From positions 1 to 64,000 of the forward strand of contig JAKSLR010000003.1 in assembly GCA_024401095.1 (NCBI GenBank): 64,000 nucleotides of DNA, written 5' to 3'. Origin of the DNA: Bacteroidaceae bacterium (lineage in GTDB: Bacteria; Bacteroidota; Bacteroidia; Bacteroidales; Bacteroidaceae). Below the pieces are notes generated by a model. The model was not told the origin of the DNA. It made no database searches and saw nothing but the letters and a program-made list of their open reading frames with translations. The translations under genes were made by a program, and so were the position numbers. Position 1 is the first letter of the stretch. The number at the start of each line of letters is the position of its first letter. Shown here piece after piece: positions 9,007 through 16,843 of this stretch.

Positions 9007-10266
9007 ATGAAAAGAGTACTTGTCTTCCTGTTTGTCTTTGCTGCCCTCCTGTCTGCCTGGGCCGATGAACCGTTCCGTAACCACCGCTATGCTGCTTTCC
9101 GTGCCCTCACGGTAAGGCCGGACAACATTGTCATGATGGGAAACAGCATTACCAACATGCACGAGTGGTGGGAGGCGCTGGGAGACCACCGCATTCTGAA
9201 CCGTGGTGTGAGCGGTGCCGTGAGCGATGAGATGGTGGCCAACCTGGACCCTATCCTTGCCGGACATCCGGCGCAGGTCTATATCATGATAGGTACCAAC
9301 GACATTGGCTACGGCAAGACCCGGGAACACATAGCAGAGAACCTGCAGACCATCCTCACCCGTTTCCAGAAAGAATCTCCCCAGACCCGGGTGCACGTGC
9401 AGAGCATCCTGCCTAGTGGCAACGGTCAGCGCGGGGGAAAGATAGCCGGCACCAACGAGCTCCTGAAGACCGTGTGCCGCAAGGCGGGCGTGCCTTACAT
9501 CGACCTCTACGGACTGCTGGGCGACGGCGAGGGCCACATGAAGGCCGGCTGGAGCTTCGACGACCTGCACCCTAAGGCAGCGGGCTATGCTGCCTGGTGC
9601 AACACCCTGCTCCCTTACCTGGACGCAGGTTCTGCCGACAAGCATTTCTGCCAGTATCCGCTCCAGCTGCCCGATGTCCACGAGGGCAGGGGCGACAGCT
9701 TCGGTGCCCGCTTGGGAACCCTCTCGCAGCTTCCGCTGGCAGCCGATGACATTGTCTTCCTGGGCGATGAGATGATCCACAGCGGAGAGTGGCACGAGCT
9801 TCTGGGCACCTCCCGTGCCAAGAACCGCGGAACAGGCTGGGGCTATCCCGGCTGCGACATGACTTGGCTGGAGAAGGAAATCCCGCACTTCCTGCACGGA
9901 AACCCTGCCAGCGTCTGCCCGCAGACCATCGTGCTCTATGCCGGTGCACAGGAGGCAGAAAGCGGTGTGGAAGCCCAGGACTTTGAAGCCCGTTACCGCC
10001 AGCTGCTCACCCTGGTGCATGCACAGGCACCCCAGGCCCGCGTACTGCTGCTCTCTGTACTGAGAAACGCCGATCCCCAGAAGGACCAGCGTTTCACTCA
10101 GGCTTATAATAAAATCTTGAAAAATATCGCCAGGAAAGACCGTCAGGCTACCTTTATCGATGCCTATACGCCGCTCTGCGCACCGGAAATGATGGAAGGC
10201 AACTATGTGGTAGCACAGGGTTACCTCAAGCTGGCAGAGCTGGTCAGCGCCCAGGCCGGTCTTTAA
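9007..10266 (+). CDS. secreted tandem SGNH hydrolase with one degenerate domain
   Basis: The start is the ATG at 9007 (419 residues), giving a signal peptide ending near LLSAWA-D. Domain 1 (about 35-205) is a complete SGNH/GDSL hydrolase: nucleophile Ser47 in GNS, Gly in GVSG (67-70), Asn98 in GTND, and Asp185/His188 in DDLHP. Domain 2 (about 240-415) repeats the fold (VFLGDEM, KNRGTGWGY, VLYAGAQE), but Ser is replaced by Glu255 and the GTND motif is lost, so it is probably not catalytic. The family acts on acyl groups of glycans or lipids, including GlcNAc-linked esters. It is convergent with a GH20 gene, their stop codons overlapping. Confidence 0.9.
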   Translation: MKRVLVFLFVFAALLSAWADEPFRNHRYAAFRALTVRPDNIVMMGNSITNMHEWWEALGDHRILNRGVSGAVSDEMVANLDPILAGHPAQVYIMIGTNDIGYGKTREHIAENLQTILTRFQKESPQTRVHVQSILPSGNGQRGGKIAGTNELLKTVCRKAGVPYIDLYGLLGDGEGHMKAGWSFDDLHPKAAGYAAWCNTLLPYLDAGSADKHFCQYPLQLPDVHEGRGDSFGARLGTLSQLPLAADDIVFLGDEMIHSGEWHELLGTSRAKNRGTGWGYPGCDMTWLEKEIPHFLHGNPASVCPQTIVLYAGAQEAESGVEAQDFEARYRQLLTLVHAQAPQARVLLLSVLRNADPQKDQRFTQAYNKILKNIARKDRQATFIDAYTPLCAPEMMEGNYVVAQGYLKLAELVSAQAGL

Positions 10267-12374
10267 TGCACAATGATCTCATCGGTAAAGATGAACTGGT
10301 TCTGCGTATCGTTCTTTGCCAGAACCTTCATGTAGCGGCCCTTGGCTCCCTTCAGGCTGGCCTTGAAGTCCTTCATCACCAGGTCACGCTGCTTGGGGTC
10401 CACATCGTTCTGAATGGTCTTGAACGGCTTGAAATTCTTCCCGTCGTCAGAGAAGCTTACCTCCACGTAGGCAGGCATCAGCACGTCTTCCTGGCTAATC
10501 TGCATGAAGCGCAGGGAGATCTCCTTCAGGTTCTTCAGGTCCTCCAGGTCTATGATCACCTCCAGGTCATTGGTAAATCCCTGCCAGTTCACGTCCTTGT
10601 AGTAGTCGGAGCCCTGCAGGCCGTTGGTCAGTGACAGCTCGCCGGCAGCCGGATATGCCTTGTTCCAAGGCTGCAGGTAAGTCACCTTCTTGCCCGTCAG
10701 CTTGTGGTAGTCCACCGGGCGCTGGAACACCGGTGTGAGCAGCTTTCCGTCTTCCAGGATGCCCACACTCAGCAGGGCAGGACCCTTCACCAGCAGCTGG
10801 TCTGTAAACGGCTTGCTCTTGGCGGTAGGCAGGGAACCGTCCAGGGTATAATACAGGGTAGGGTTGATCTTCTCATGCTCAAAGTGGAAACGCACGCCCC
10901 GTGCCTGGGCATCGGGGGTCTGTACCACCGTCAGGAATGGCGACTCCTCGGCCAGGTCCATGCCCAGTCCTTTCAGGTACGCCTTCTGGTCCACAGCCCG
11001 GCGCTTGAAGTTCTCCCAGTTCCGCTGCTCGTAAGGGGTCCATCCTATCTCTGCCAGTGCCAGCAGACGTGGCCAGATGAGCAGGTTCGCCCAGTTGGCG
11101 TTACCCACCTGTTCCGCCCATACGTTGGCCTGCACGCCCTTGATCAGGTCCTTGCGCTTCACGGTAAGCTCCTGCAGGCTGCGCAGGTGGTAGATGTCGT
11201 ACATGGCACTGTCCCTGCGGCTCAGGTACAGCGGCGTACCCGGGCAGAAGATGGTCTGGTGCTCGCTCTCCACCGATTCATACGGAATGTTTGCCTTCCA
11301 GTCTCGCCAGTACATCACGTTAATGTCCGTGGAGATGCCGCCCTCCAGCGCATCGTCCCACACCACCACTTCGCGTCCGTGATCCTTGATATAGCGGCTC
11401 ACCCGTTCCACGAACCAGCTCTGCAGGGCATGTTCATCCTTCAGGTTCTCCTGCTTCATCAGGTTCTGGCACAGCTCGCTCTGCTTCCAGGTGGTCTTGT
11501 CCACTTCGTCGGCACCCATGTGAATGTAGCGTGAAGGGAAGAGCGCCAGGATTTCATCCAGCACCTTGAAGACAAAGGTGAACACCTCCTCCTTGGCCGG
11601 ACAGAGCGGCTGGCTGAACACGCTGCCCCACGATGGCTTTCCCGTGCTGCACAGCTCCGGATAGGCCGCTATGGCAGCCATCATGTGTCCCGGCATGTCT
11701 ATCTCCGGCACTATCTCCACGTGGTAGCGTGCGGCATACTGCACCAGGTCCTTGATTTCCTCCTGGGTGTAGAAACCGCCGTAGCGCAGTCGTCCGTCCA
11801 CCTGCTGCAGGAACCTTGGGTCCAGCTTTATGCGGGGATCCACGGCTGTGCGTCGTATCACGGCAGAGTCATGTCGGTCCAGGTCTCTCCAGGCACTCTT
11901 CTGCGTGAGTTCCGGCAGGCTTTTTATCTCTATACGCCATCCCTCATCGTCGGTCAGGTGCAGGTGCAGCCGGTTCATCTTGTAGTAGGCCAGCAGCCTC
12001 ACGGTCTCCTTCAGGTATTCCAGGGAGTAGAAATGGCGGGATACATCCAGCATCAGTCCTCGCCACGGGTAGGCGGGGTAGTCCACTATGGTCTGTGCCG
12101 GCAGCTCCTTTCCGTACTTCTGTCTGAGCTGTGCCACGGTCTGTTCGCCGTAGTTCTTTCCCTCTTCGGTGCGGTATTCCAGCACGCCGTGTCCCGGCTT
12201 CAGTGTCAGTCGGTAGGCATTCTCCGGCAGTCCGTTTAAATCACTTTTCTCATAGGTTAAGGTTCCGGAGAAGACTCCCTCCTCGGCGGTAACCTTTACC
12301 GGCTGTGGCACTATCTGTCCCAGTACGGGCATTGCGCATGCCATCAGCCAGGCAGTGAGCAGAATGTTTTTCAT
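10263..12374 (-). CDS. exported GH20 beta-N-acetylhexosaminidase
   Basis: A 703-residue enzyme with signal peptide 1-19 (VLG-Q). It has a short GH20b-like N-terminal domain, then the GH20 barrel starting at RGLMLDVSRHF (about 105-115), with HLHLTDDEGWR and the catalytic pair Asp289-Glu290 in HMGADE. The acetamido-assisted mechanism of the family needs exactly this pair. The C-terminal part (about 580-703) looks like a discoidin/CBM32-type sugar-binding beta-sandwich. It removes terminal GlcNAc or GalNAc from glycans, here probably in the periplasm. Single gene with its own -7 box. Confidence 0.94.
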   Translation of the reverse strand: MKNILLTAWLMACAMPVLGQIVPQPVKVTAEEGVFSGTLTYEKSDLNGLPENAYRLTLKPGHGVLEYRTEEGKNYGEQTVAQLRQKYGKELPAQTIVDYPAYPWRGLMLDVSRHFYSLEYLKETVRLLAYYKMNRLHLHLTDDEGWRIEIKSLPELTQKSAWRDLDRHDSAVIRRTAVDPRIKLDPRFLQQVDGRLRYGGFYTQEEIKDLVQYAARYHVEIVPEIDMPGHMMAAIAAYPELCSTGKPSWGSVFSQPLCPAKEEVFTFVFKVLDEILALFPSRYIHMGADEVDKTTWKQSELCQNLMKQENLKDEHALQSWFVERVSRYIKDHGREVVVWDDALEGGISTDINVMYWRDWKANIPYESVESEHQTIFCPGTPLYLSRRDSAMYDIYHLRSLQELTVKRKDLIKGVQANVWAEQVGNANWANLLIWPRLLALAEIGWTPYEQRNWENFKRRAVDQKAYLKGLGMDLAEESPFLTVVQTPDAQARGVRFHFEHEKINPTLYYTLDGSLPTAKSKPFTDQLLVKGPALLSVGILEDGKLLTPVFQRPVDYHKLTGKKVTYLQPWNKAYPAAGELSLTNGLQGSDYYKDVNWQGFTNDLEVIIDLEDLKNLKEISLRFMQISQEDVLMPAYVEVSFSDDGKNFKPFKTIQNDVDPKQRDLVMKDFKASLKGAKGRYMKVLAKNDTQNQFIFTDEIIVH

Positions 12375-12400
12375 GGGTCTCTACTAATTTTAGGTTTCTG

Positions 12401-12408
12401 CAAATGTA
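12401..12408 (-). promoter_or_regulatory. -7 element of the GH20 gene
   Basis: TACATTTG on the minus strand, 27 nt before the GH20 start codon. Confidence 0.6.
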
Positions 12409-12492
12409 GCCATTTCTGCCGAAACACAAGGAAAATACGCCCTCAAAACGTCAATTTTACAGAATGATAGTCGCAGAAAGCCCTTCAGGACC

Positions 12493-12500
12493 TATATTTG
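12493..12500 (+). promoter_or_regulatory. -7 element of the TIR-like gene
   Basis: TATATTTG, 23 nt before the start codon at 12523. Confidence 0.6.
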
Positions 12501-12522
12501 CCAAAAACTAAACTATACGCTT

Positions 12523-13041
12523 ATGAAGACTTACATTGCATTCGATGCTCACGGTGTGAGCCAGTCCCCCGGCAGAGACCTGAAGAACTACACCCATGTC
12601 ATGACCTGGCAGAAGAGCTATCCCACCCGTTTTGATTTCGTGAACCTTCACGACATCCACTTCACCTCGCAGCACAGCGGCTTGGTAGACACCACCGTGC
12701 GCACCTACCTGGAGAAGAAGATGGAGCAGGCCGAGAACCTGCTCATCCTGGTGTCTGAGGATACCAATGTAGACAGTCCTATCCTGAACTGGCAGATTAC
12801 CCGTTCCGTGAACCGCCATCACCTGCCCGTGATTGTGGCCTACGAGGGGGAGAGCAGCATCACCACCGAGGTCATTGCCCGTCGTGCCCACAAGCTTCCT
12901 ACCGCCCTTCGTCACCTCATGAGCCAGAACGCCGTGAAGGTGGCTCACATTCCGTTCCAGAGCGGAAAGATAGAGAGCGCCTGCAAGCATTTCAGCAGCC
13001 GTGCTGCCCGCTATCCGTGGAGCACCTCTACCATCTTCTGA
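12523..13041 (+). CDS. TIR-like (ThsB/MTH538-type) domain protein, catalytic Glu replaced
   Basis: A 172-residue cytoplasmic protein. Residues 1-110 match the order of a TIR-like fold as in Thoeris ThsB and MTH538-type domains: first strand KTYIAFDAH, the ENLLILVSEDTNVDS strand-loop (72-85), then a helix beginning LNWQITRSV and the strand LPVIVAYEG. In ThsB-like NADases this helix begins W-x-x-[WY]-E-I; here the Glu position is Gln91. That suggests loss of NADase activity or a binding-only role. No ThsA-like effector is adjacent: the neighbours are a hexosaminidase and an RRM protein. The assignment rests on pattern reading and needs a profile search. Confidence 0.72.
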   Translation: MKTYIAFDAHGVSQSPGRDLKNYTHVMTWQKSYPTRFDFVNLHDIHFTSQHSGLVDTTVRTYLEKKMEQAENLLILVSEDTNVDSPILNWQITRSVNRHHLPVIVAYEGESSITTEVIARRAHKLPTALRHLMSQNAVKVAHIPFQSGKIESACKHFSSRAARYPWSTSTIF

Positions 13042-13069
13042 GATTTTCATCGTTTCATTAGCATAAAAA

Positions 13070-13120
13070 AAGGTGGGCAGAAAAAACTTTGTGTTTTTTT
13101 GCTCACCTTGGATTTTTATT
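13070..13120 (+). terminator. probable terminator of the TIR-like gene
   Basis: AAGGTGGGCA (13070-13079) pairs with TGCTCACCTT (13100-13109), with one mismatch, followed by a T-rich run. Its right arm overlaps the -33 box of the next promoter, so termination and initiation may be linked. Confidence 0.55.
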
Positions 13121-13129
13121 TTACATTTG
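13098..13129 (+). promoter_or_regulatory. promoter of the RRM gene
   Basis: TTTG (13098-13101), 20 nt, TACATTTG (13122-13129): a perfect Bacteroidota promoter. Expected start of transcription near 13135, giving a ~50-nt AT-rich leader. Confidence 0.75.
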
Positions 13130-13187
13130 CAAACGGTAATTGTTAAAACTACGTCCCTAATTATTTTTTTTAATTTTACACAATTTT

Positions 13188-13529
13188 ATGAAAAATCAGA
13201 AAAAAACGGCAACTCTCTTTGTTGCCCGACTGACCAAACAGGTCACCGCAGAGAATCTCATCCAGGTTTTTTCCACTTTTGGCAGGGTCTATAAGGCTCG
13301 TATTATACCCGTAGAGTTCAATGAACAGTTCAATTACGGCTTTGTAGAGGCAGAACCATGTGTGTTACAACAGGCCTGTGCCTCCATCATTACTCTCTTT
13401 GATGTAAAACTTATAGTCAAGCCAGCAACTGGGCAGCCTAGCGAACGTTCTCAGACTATAGAAGAAGTCAAGAAAAAGTTTGCTCGGCGTACAGTACGTA
13501 AATTCAGAAGGAAACTTTATGGTAAATAA
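13188..13529 (+). CDS. RRM-type RNA-binding protein
   Basis: A 113-residue protein with a single RNA recognition motif. RNP2 is TLFVARL (near residues 9-15) and RNP1 is NYGFVEAE (near 49-56), with the aromatic residues that stack on RNA bases. The C-terminal tail of about 40 residues is strongly basic (KKKFARRTVRKFRRKLYGK). Small RRM proteins are abundant in Bacteroidota, where they are proposed post-transcriptional regulators in species lacking Hfq. It has its own consensus promoter. RNA targets cannot be inferred. Confidence 0.88.
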   Translation: MKNQKKTATLFVARLTKQVTAENLIQVFSTFGRVYKARIIPVEFNEQFNYGFVEAEPCVLQQACASIITLFDVKLIVKPATGQPSERSQTIEEVKKKFARRTVRKFRRKLYGK

Positions 13530-13530
13530 G

Positions 13531-13562
13531 TTTGGTATATCCCCCAAAAATAGCTTACTTTG
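13531..13562 (+). promoter_or_regulatory. promoter of the aquaglyceroporin-MATE operon
   Basis: TTTG (13531-13534), 20 nt, TTACTTTG (13555-13562), differing from TAnnTTTG only at the second base. It begins immediately after the RRM stop codon. Confidence 0.65.
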
Positions 13563-13584
13563 CATCAGTTAAAAACATGAATGT

Positions 13585-14313
13585 ATGTCACCAGAATTGA
13601 TTCACAACTGTATTTTGGAGTTTCTGGGTACTCTTGTCCTGGTACTCATGGGTGACGGCGTCTGCGCTGCCACTACGTTGAATAAGTGTAAGGCACAAGG
13701 TGCCGGTTGGGTAGTTGTAGCCCTCGGTTGGGGCTTTGCTGTGATGAGCGGTGTCTTCGTGGCACACGATTCCGGCGCACACCTGAACCCTGCCGTATCC
13801 GTAGGCTTGGCCGTGGCTGGTCTCTTTGAGTGGGGCAATGTGCTCCCATACGCCGTGTCACAAATGCTGGGCGGTTTCTGTGGTGCTGTTTTGGTCTGGC
13901 TTTTCTACAAGGACCATTTCGATGCCACTGCCGACAAACCTGCCGATGTGCTGGGTTGCTTCTGTACAGCACCAGCCATTAAGAATACCTGGAATAACGT
14001 ATTCAGCGAGGCTGTAGCTACCTTCGTGCTCATCCTCGGTATTCTCTGCTTCGGAACTTACGGTACAGTAGTGAACATTGGTGCTGACAGCGCCCTGCCA
14101 GTTACCTTCCTCATCATGGCTATTGGTATGTCATTAGGTGCTACCACAGGTTATGCCATGAATGCAGCCCGTGACCTGGCTCCACGTCTGGCACACGCAC
14201 TTCTCCCTATCAAGGGTAAGAAGGGAAGCGACTGGGGTTACAGCTGGGTACCGGTAGTTGGCCCACTCTTGGGAGCCGTAGTGGCAGCCCTGGTCTATAC
14301 GGCTGTCTATTAA
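13585..14313 (+). CDS. MIP-family channel, aquaglyceroporin type
   Basis: A 242-residue polytopic membrane protein. The first half-helix motif is HLNPAV (N68-P69-A70). The second is MNAARD (N193-A194-A195-R196-D197), so the usual NPA is NAA. The Asp after the selectivity-filter Arg is the mark of glycerol-conducting GlpF-type channels rather than pure water channels. Six membrane spans are visible. No glycerol kinase or dehydrogenase gene is adjacent; the next gene, 9 nt downstream, is a MATE exporter, so both are co-transcribed. Substrate inferred, not shown. Confidence 0.9.
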   Translation: MSPELIHNCILEFLGTLVLVLMGDGVCAATTLNKCKAQGAGWVVVALGWGFAVMSGVFVAHDSGAHLNPAVSVGLAVAGLFEWGNVLPYAVSQMLGGFCGAVLVWLFYKDHFDATADKPADVLGCFCTAPAIKNTWNNVFSEAVATFVLILGILCFGTYGTVVNIGADSALPVTFLIMAIGMSLGATTGYAMNAARDLAPRLAHALLPIKGKKGSDWGYSWVPVVGPLLGAVVAALVYTAVY

Positions 14314-14322
14314 TCCCTGAAA

Positions 14323-15675
14323 ATGGCTAAGTCCAACCATATTGATATGCTTAACGGCCCAATAGCCGTTAAGCTTATTCTTTTTGCGCTGCCGGTTGCC
14401 GTCAGTGCTCTCCTGCAGCAGCTCCTGAATGCTGCAGATATAGCTGTAGTAGGCCGCTTTGCCAGCAGTCAGGCCATGGCAGCAGTTGGTGCCAATACCT
14501 TTGTCATCAACCTCATGCTCAACCTCTTCATTGGCCTCTCCGTGGGAGCCAATGTTGTCATTGCCCGTTACATAGGTCAAGGCAGAGCCGAGGACAGCCG
14601 TAAAGCCGTACACACATCCATCACCCTCTCGCTCATCAGCGGAGTCTTTCTCTGCATACTGGGCTGGTATATAGCTCGCCCACTGCTTAGTTTGCTGGGC
14701 ACCCCTGCAGAGATTCTGGATCTGGCCGCCCTTTACTTCCGCATCTATTTCCTGGGCATGCCTTTCATCATGCTCTTTAATTTCTCCAGTGCCATCTTGC
14801 GAAGCAAGGGCGACACCCGTCGTCCGCTCTACATCATGGCCTTCAGCGGTGTCATCAATGTCCTGCTGAACCTCTTCTTCGTCACCCAGCTGCACCTCAG
14901 TGTAGAAGGTGTGGCCCTTGCCACCCTGATCAGCAGTGCCATCAGTTCCCTGTACCTGTTACGCCTGCTCTGTCGTGAAGAGGATCCTTACGTGCATCTA
15001 GATCTTCGCCAGCTGCGTCTGCACCGTCACGTGCTATACCGCATCTGTACCATTGGTATTCCCGCCGGTCTGCAGGGTGTGATCTTTAACATCAGCAACG
15101 TGCTCATCCAGAGTGGCATCAACTCTCTGGGTACTGCCAGTGTGGCAGCCAATACCGCTTCGCTCAACTTCGACTATTTCTGCTTCTTCGTCGGAAATGC
15201 TTTCGGACAGGCAGGAACTTCTTTCATGAGCCAGAACTTCGGTGCCCGTCAGATAGACCGTTGCCGCAGCATTGTGAGAGACTGCATGCTGTTAGGTCCC
15301 GGCTTGACCTTTTGTGTGAGCATGCTGTTCATTCTGTTTGCAGAGCCCCTTTCCGGTCTCTTCACCACCGATGCAGAGGTTGTTCGTCTCTCTGCCCAGC
15401 GTTTTTATATTGTCCTCACGTTCTATGGCATTCACAGCTTCAATGAAATTCTAAGTGGCATGCTCCGTGCGCTGGGGCACAGTGTAGTTCCAGCCGTCAT
15501 CAATGTCCTTTTCATTTGCGGTGTCCGTCTGCTCTGGCTGTTCCTAGTCTTCCCGCACAATCCTGACTTCGGCTTCCTGATGTATTGCTATCCTATCAGT
15601 TGGGTCACCAATATCGGTGTTCTCATGCCAGTATTTTTCTGGGTGGTAAGGAGAGAGTTTAGGAAGGCGAGATAA
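14323..15675 (+). CDS. MATE family efflux transporter
   Basis: A 450-residue protein with about twelve hydrophobic spans in two homologous halves. The N-terminal segment (PIAVKLILFALPVAVSALLQQLLNAAD split over the first helix) and the SKGDTRRP loop after helix 6 are typical of the DinF/NorM-like MATE family. These carriers exchange Na+ or H+ for drugs or metabolites at the inner membrane. The second gene of an operon with the aquaglyceroporin. No terminator was found after it before the AT-rich AraC gene. Confidence 0.92.
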   Translation: MAKSNHIDMLNGPIAVKLILFALPVAVSALLQQLLNAADIAVVGRFASSQAMAAVGANTFVINLMLNLFIGLSVGANVVIARYIGQGRAEDSRKAVHTSITLSLISGVFLCILGWYIARPLLSLLGTPAEILDLAALYFRIYFLGMPFIMLFNFSSAILRSKGDTRRPLYIMAFSGVINVLLNLFFVTQLHLSVEGVALATLISSAISSLYLLRLLCREEDPYVHLDLRQLRLHRHVLYRICTIGIPAGLQGVIFNISNVLIQSGINSLGTASVAANTASLNFDYFCFFVGNAFGQAGTSFMSQNFGARQIDRCRSIVRDCMLLGPGLTFCVSMLFILFAEPLSGLFTTDAEVVRLSAQRFYIVLTFYGIHSFNEILSGMLRALGHSVVPAVINVLFICGVRLLWLFLVFPHNPDFGFLMYCYPISWVTNIGVLMPVFFWVVRREFRKAR

Positions 15676-15702
15676 AAAATTGTATCATTATTTATCTTTT
15701 CT

Positions 15703-16572
15703 ATGATGAAATTTATAAAACTTCCAACTAGGTTAGTTAAAACACCTTGTAATACAACACCGCTTTATTTAGATAATGGGTGTATTATTGAGGCATGCCG
15801 TGATAATCATGTTGTATGTGGAGATCTTACTATGTTGGAGCATTCTATTTTGTTTATTGAAAGCGGAACATTGACTCTAAATAGTGGACGAAATGAGTAC
15901 ACGCTTAATACTGGTGAAATGACTATTTTACCAAAGATTAGTAGATTCAAAGTCAGTAAAACACTTAATGCAGATGGAAATTTTCAAGGTGTGTTTATCT
16001 GTTTATGCAAAGAATTCCTTCATAAATTTGCACAAGAAGAAAACATTGATATAACCAAAAATCCGGTTGATTTTCATGATATAAAGGTAAGAAAAATGAA
16101 TGATGAAATGCTGACATATGTTAAGGATATCTCGCATATGGTTGATACACATCCTCTGCCAGGAAAAGTAAAACTAAAATTTCTGGAATTACTATATAAC
16201 TTGAAACTATCTTATCCTGACATGTTAATGAGAATATTTCAGCTTTGTAAACCAGATAGGGCAGAGTTAGAGAATTTCATGAATGAAAATTTCATAAAGC
16301 CCGTTAGTTTGGAAGACCTTGCGAGTATGTCAGGTAGAAGTTTGAGCACGTTTAAAAGGGAATTTAAGACATGTTTCGGTACAACTCCTAAGAAATGGAT
16401 AAACGATAAGAGATTGGAACTTGCATATAATTTACTTCTGTTTGGCTTTTATACTGTTTCTGATGTATGCTTTATGGTGGGATATGATAATCCTCAGTAT
16501 TTCTCGCAATTATTTAGGTCCAAATATAAAACTCAACCTAATATGATCAAAAAGCAAGCTTTAATGGAATAA
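15703..16572 (+). CDS. AraC family transcriptional regulator
   Basis: A 289-residue protein. An N-terminal cupin-like region (about 20-110: ESGTLTLNSGRNEYTL, then MTILPK) precedes an AraC/XylS DNA-binding domain with two helix-turn-helix units (about 195-289). The first is in SLEDLASMSGRSLSTFKREF and the second ends VGYDNPQYFSQLFRSKY. Start codons at 15703 and 15706 are both possible. Codon use and base composition are clearly more AT-rich than in the MATE gene upstream and the gene at 17.6 kb, as is the transposase gene that follows, suggesting acquisition. Its targets may include the palindrome at 16623-16636 just downstream. Confidence 0.9.
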   Translation: MMKFIKLPTRLVKTPCNTTPLYLDNGCIIEACRDNHVVCGDLTMLEHSILFIESGTLTLNSGRNEYTLNTGEMTILPKISRFKVSKTLNADGNFQGVFICLCKEFLHKFAQEENIDITKNPVDFHDIKVRKMNDEMLTYVKDISHMVDTHPLPGKVKLKFLELLYNLKLSYPDMLMRIFQLCKPDRAELENFMNENFIKPVSLEDLASMSGRSLSTFKREFKTCFGTTPKKWINDKRLELAYNLLLFGFYTVSDVCFMVGYDNPQYFSQLFRSKYKTQPNMIKKQALME

Positions 16573-16622
16573 ATTTATCAGTTTTTATTATTTGACCTAA
16601 AATCAAATATTTTTGACCTTTA

Positions 16623-16636
16623 AACAAACGTTTGTT
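16623..16636. promoter_or_regulatory. 14-bp perfect palindrome, candidate operator
   Basis: AACAAACGTTTGTT is its own reverse complement and ends 14 nt before the -7 box at 16651, where a -33 element would lie. A dimeric regulator bound here would block or recruit polymerase. Confidence 0.5.
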
Positions 16637-16650
16637 GAAAAAATAACGCT

Positions 16651-16658
16651 TATCTTTG
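16651..16658 (+). promoter_or_regulatory. -7 element of the candidate small RNA
   Basis: TATCTTTG; transcription would begin near 16664, 180 nt before the transposase start codon and directly before the two hairpins. Confidence 0.55.
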
Positions 16659-16663
16659 CAATC

Positions 16664-16769
16664 AAAGTTATATACAGAAACTCTTTTGATTCTGTATAGC
16701 GTGGTCCACTATTGTTTAATTACACTATTTTTAATAAGAGACCAGTTTTTCTGGTCTCTTATAATTTTA
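16664..16769 (+). ncRNA. candidate small RNA with two hairpins
   Basis: Downstream of a TATCTTTG box the sequence folds into a perfect 9-bp hairpin (TATACAGAA 16671-16679 with TTCTGTATA 16690-16698). A single-stranded stretch follows, then a perfect 10-bp hairpin (AAGAGACCAG 16736-16745 with CTGGTCTCTT 16751-16760) and ATAATTTT, which is intrinsic-terminator-like. No reading frame occupies it. Alternatives: the 5' leader of the transposase mRNA with an attenuator, or a REP-like end element of the transposase. Confidence 0.45.
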
Positions 16770-16843
16770 CTAACGTCCCTTATATTGAGTTGTATTTATA
16801 GTTGCTTGCCTTCAAGATTCTTTGCCTCTACTTTTGTTGTATT

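Larger units (their letters stand above)
16573..16843 (+). other. intergenic stretch between AraC gene and transposase
   Basis: No reading frame of note. It holds a 14-bp perfect palindrome, a promoter box, and two hairpins that together look like a ~105-nt RNA gene (listed separately). Confidence 0.7.

Noticed and set aside
12523..13041. Thoeris defence system
   Set aside because: Only a TIR-like gene is present, with the catalytic Glu replaced, and no ThsA-like NADase adjoins it.
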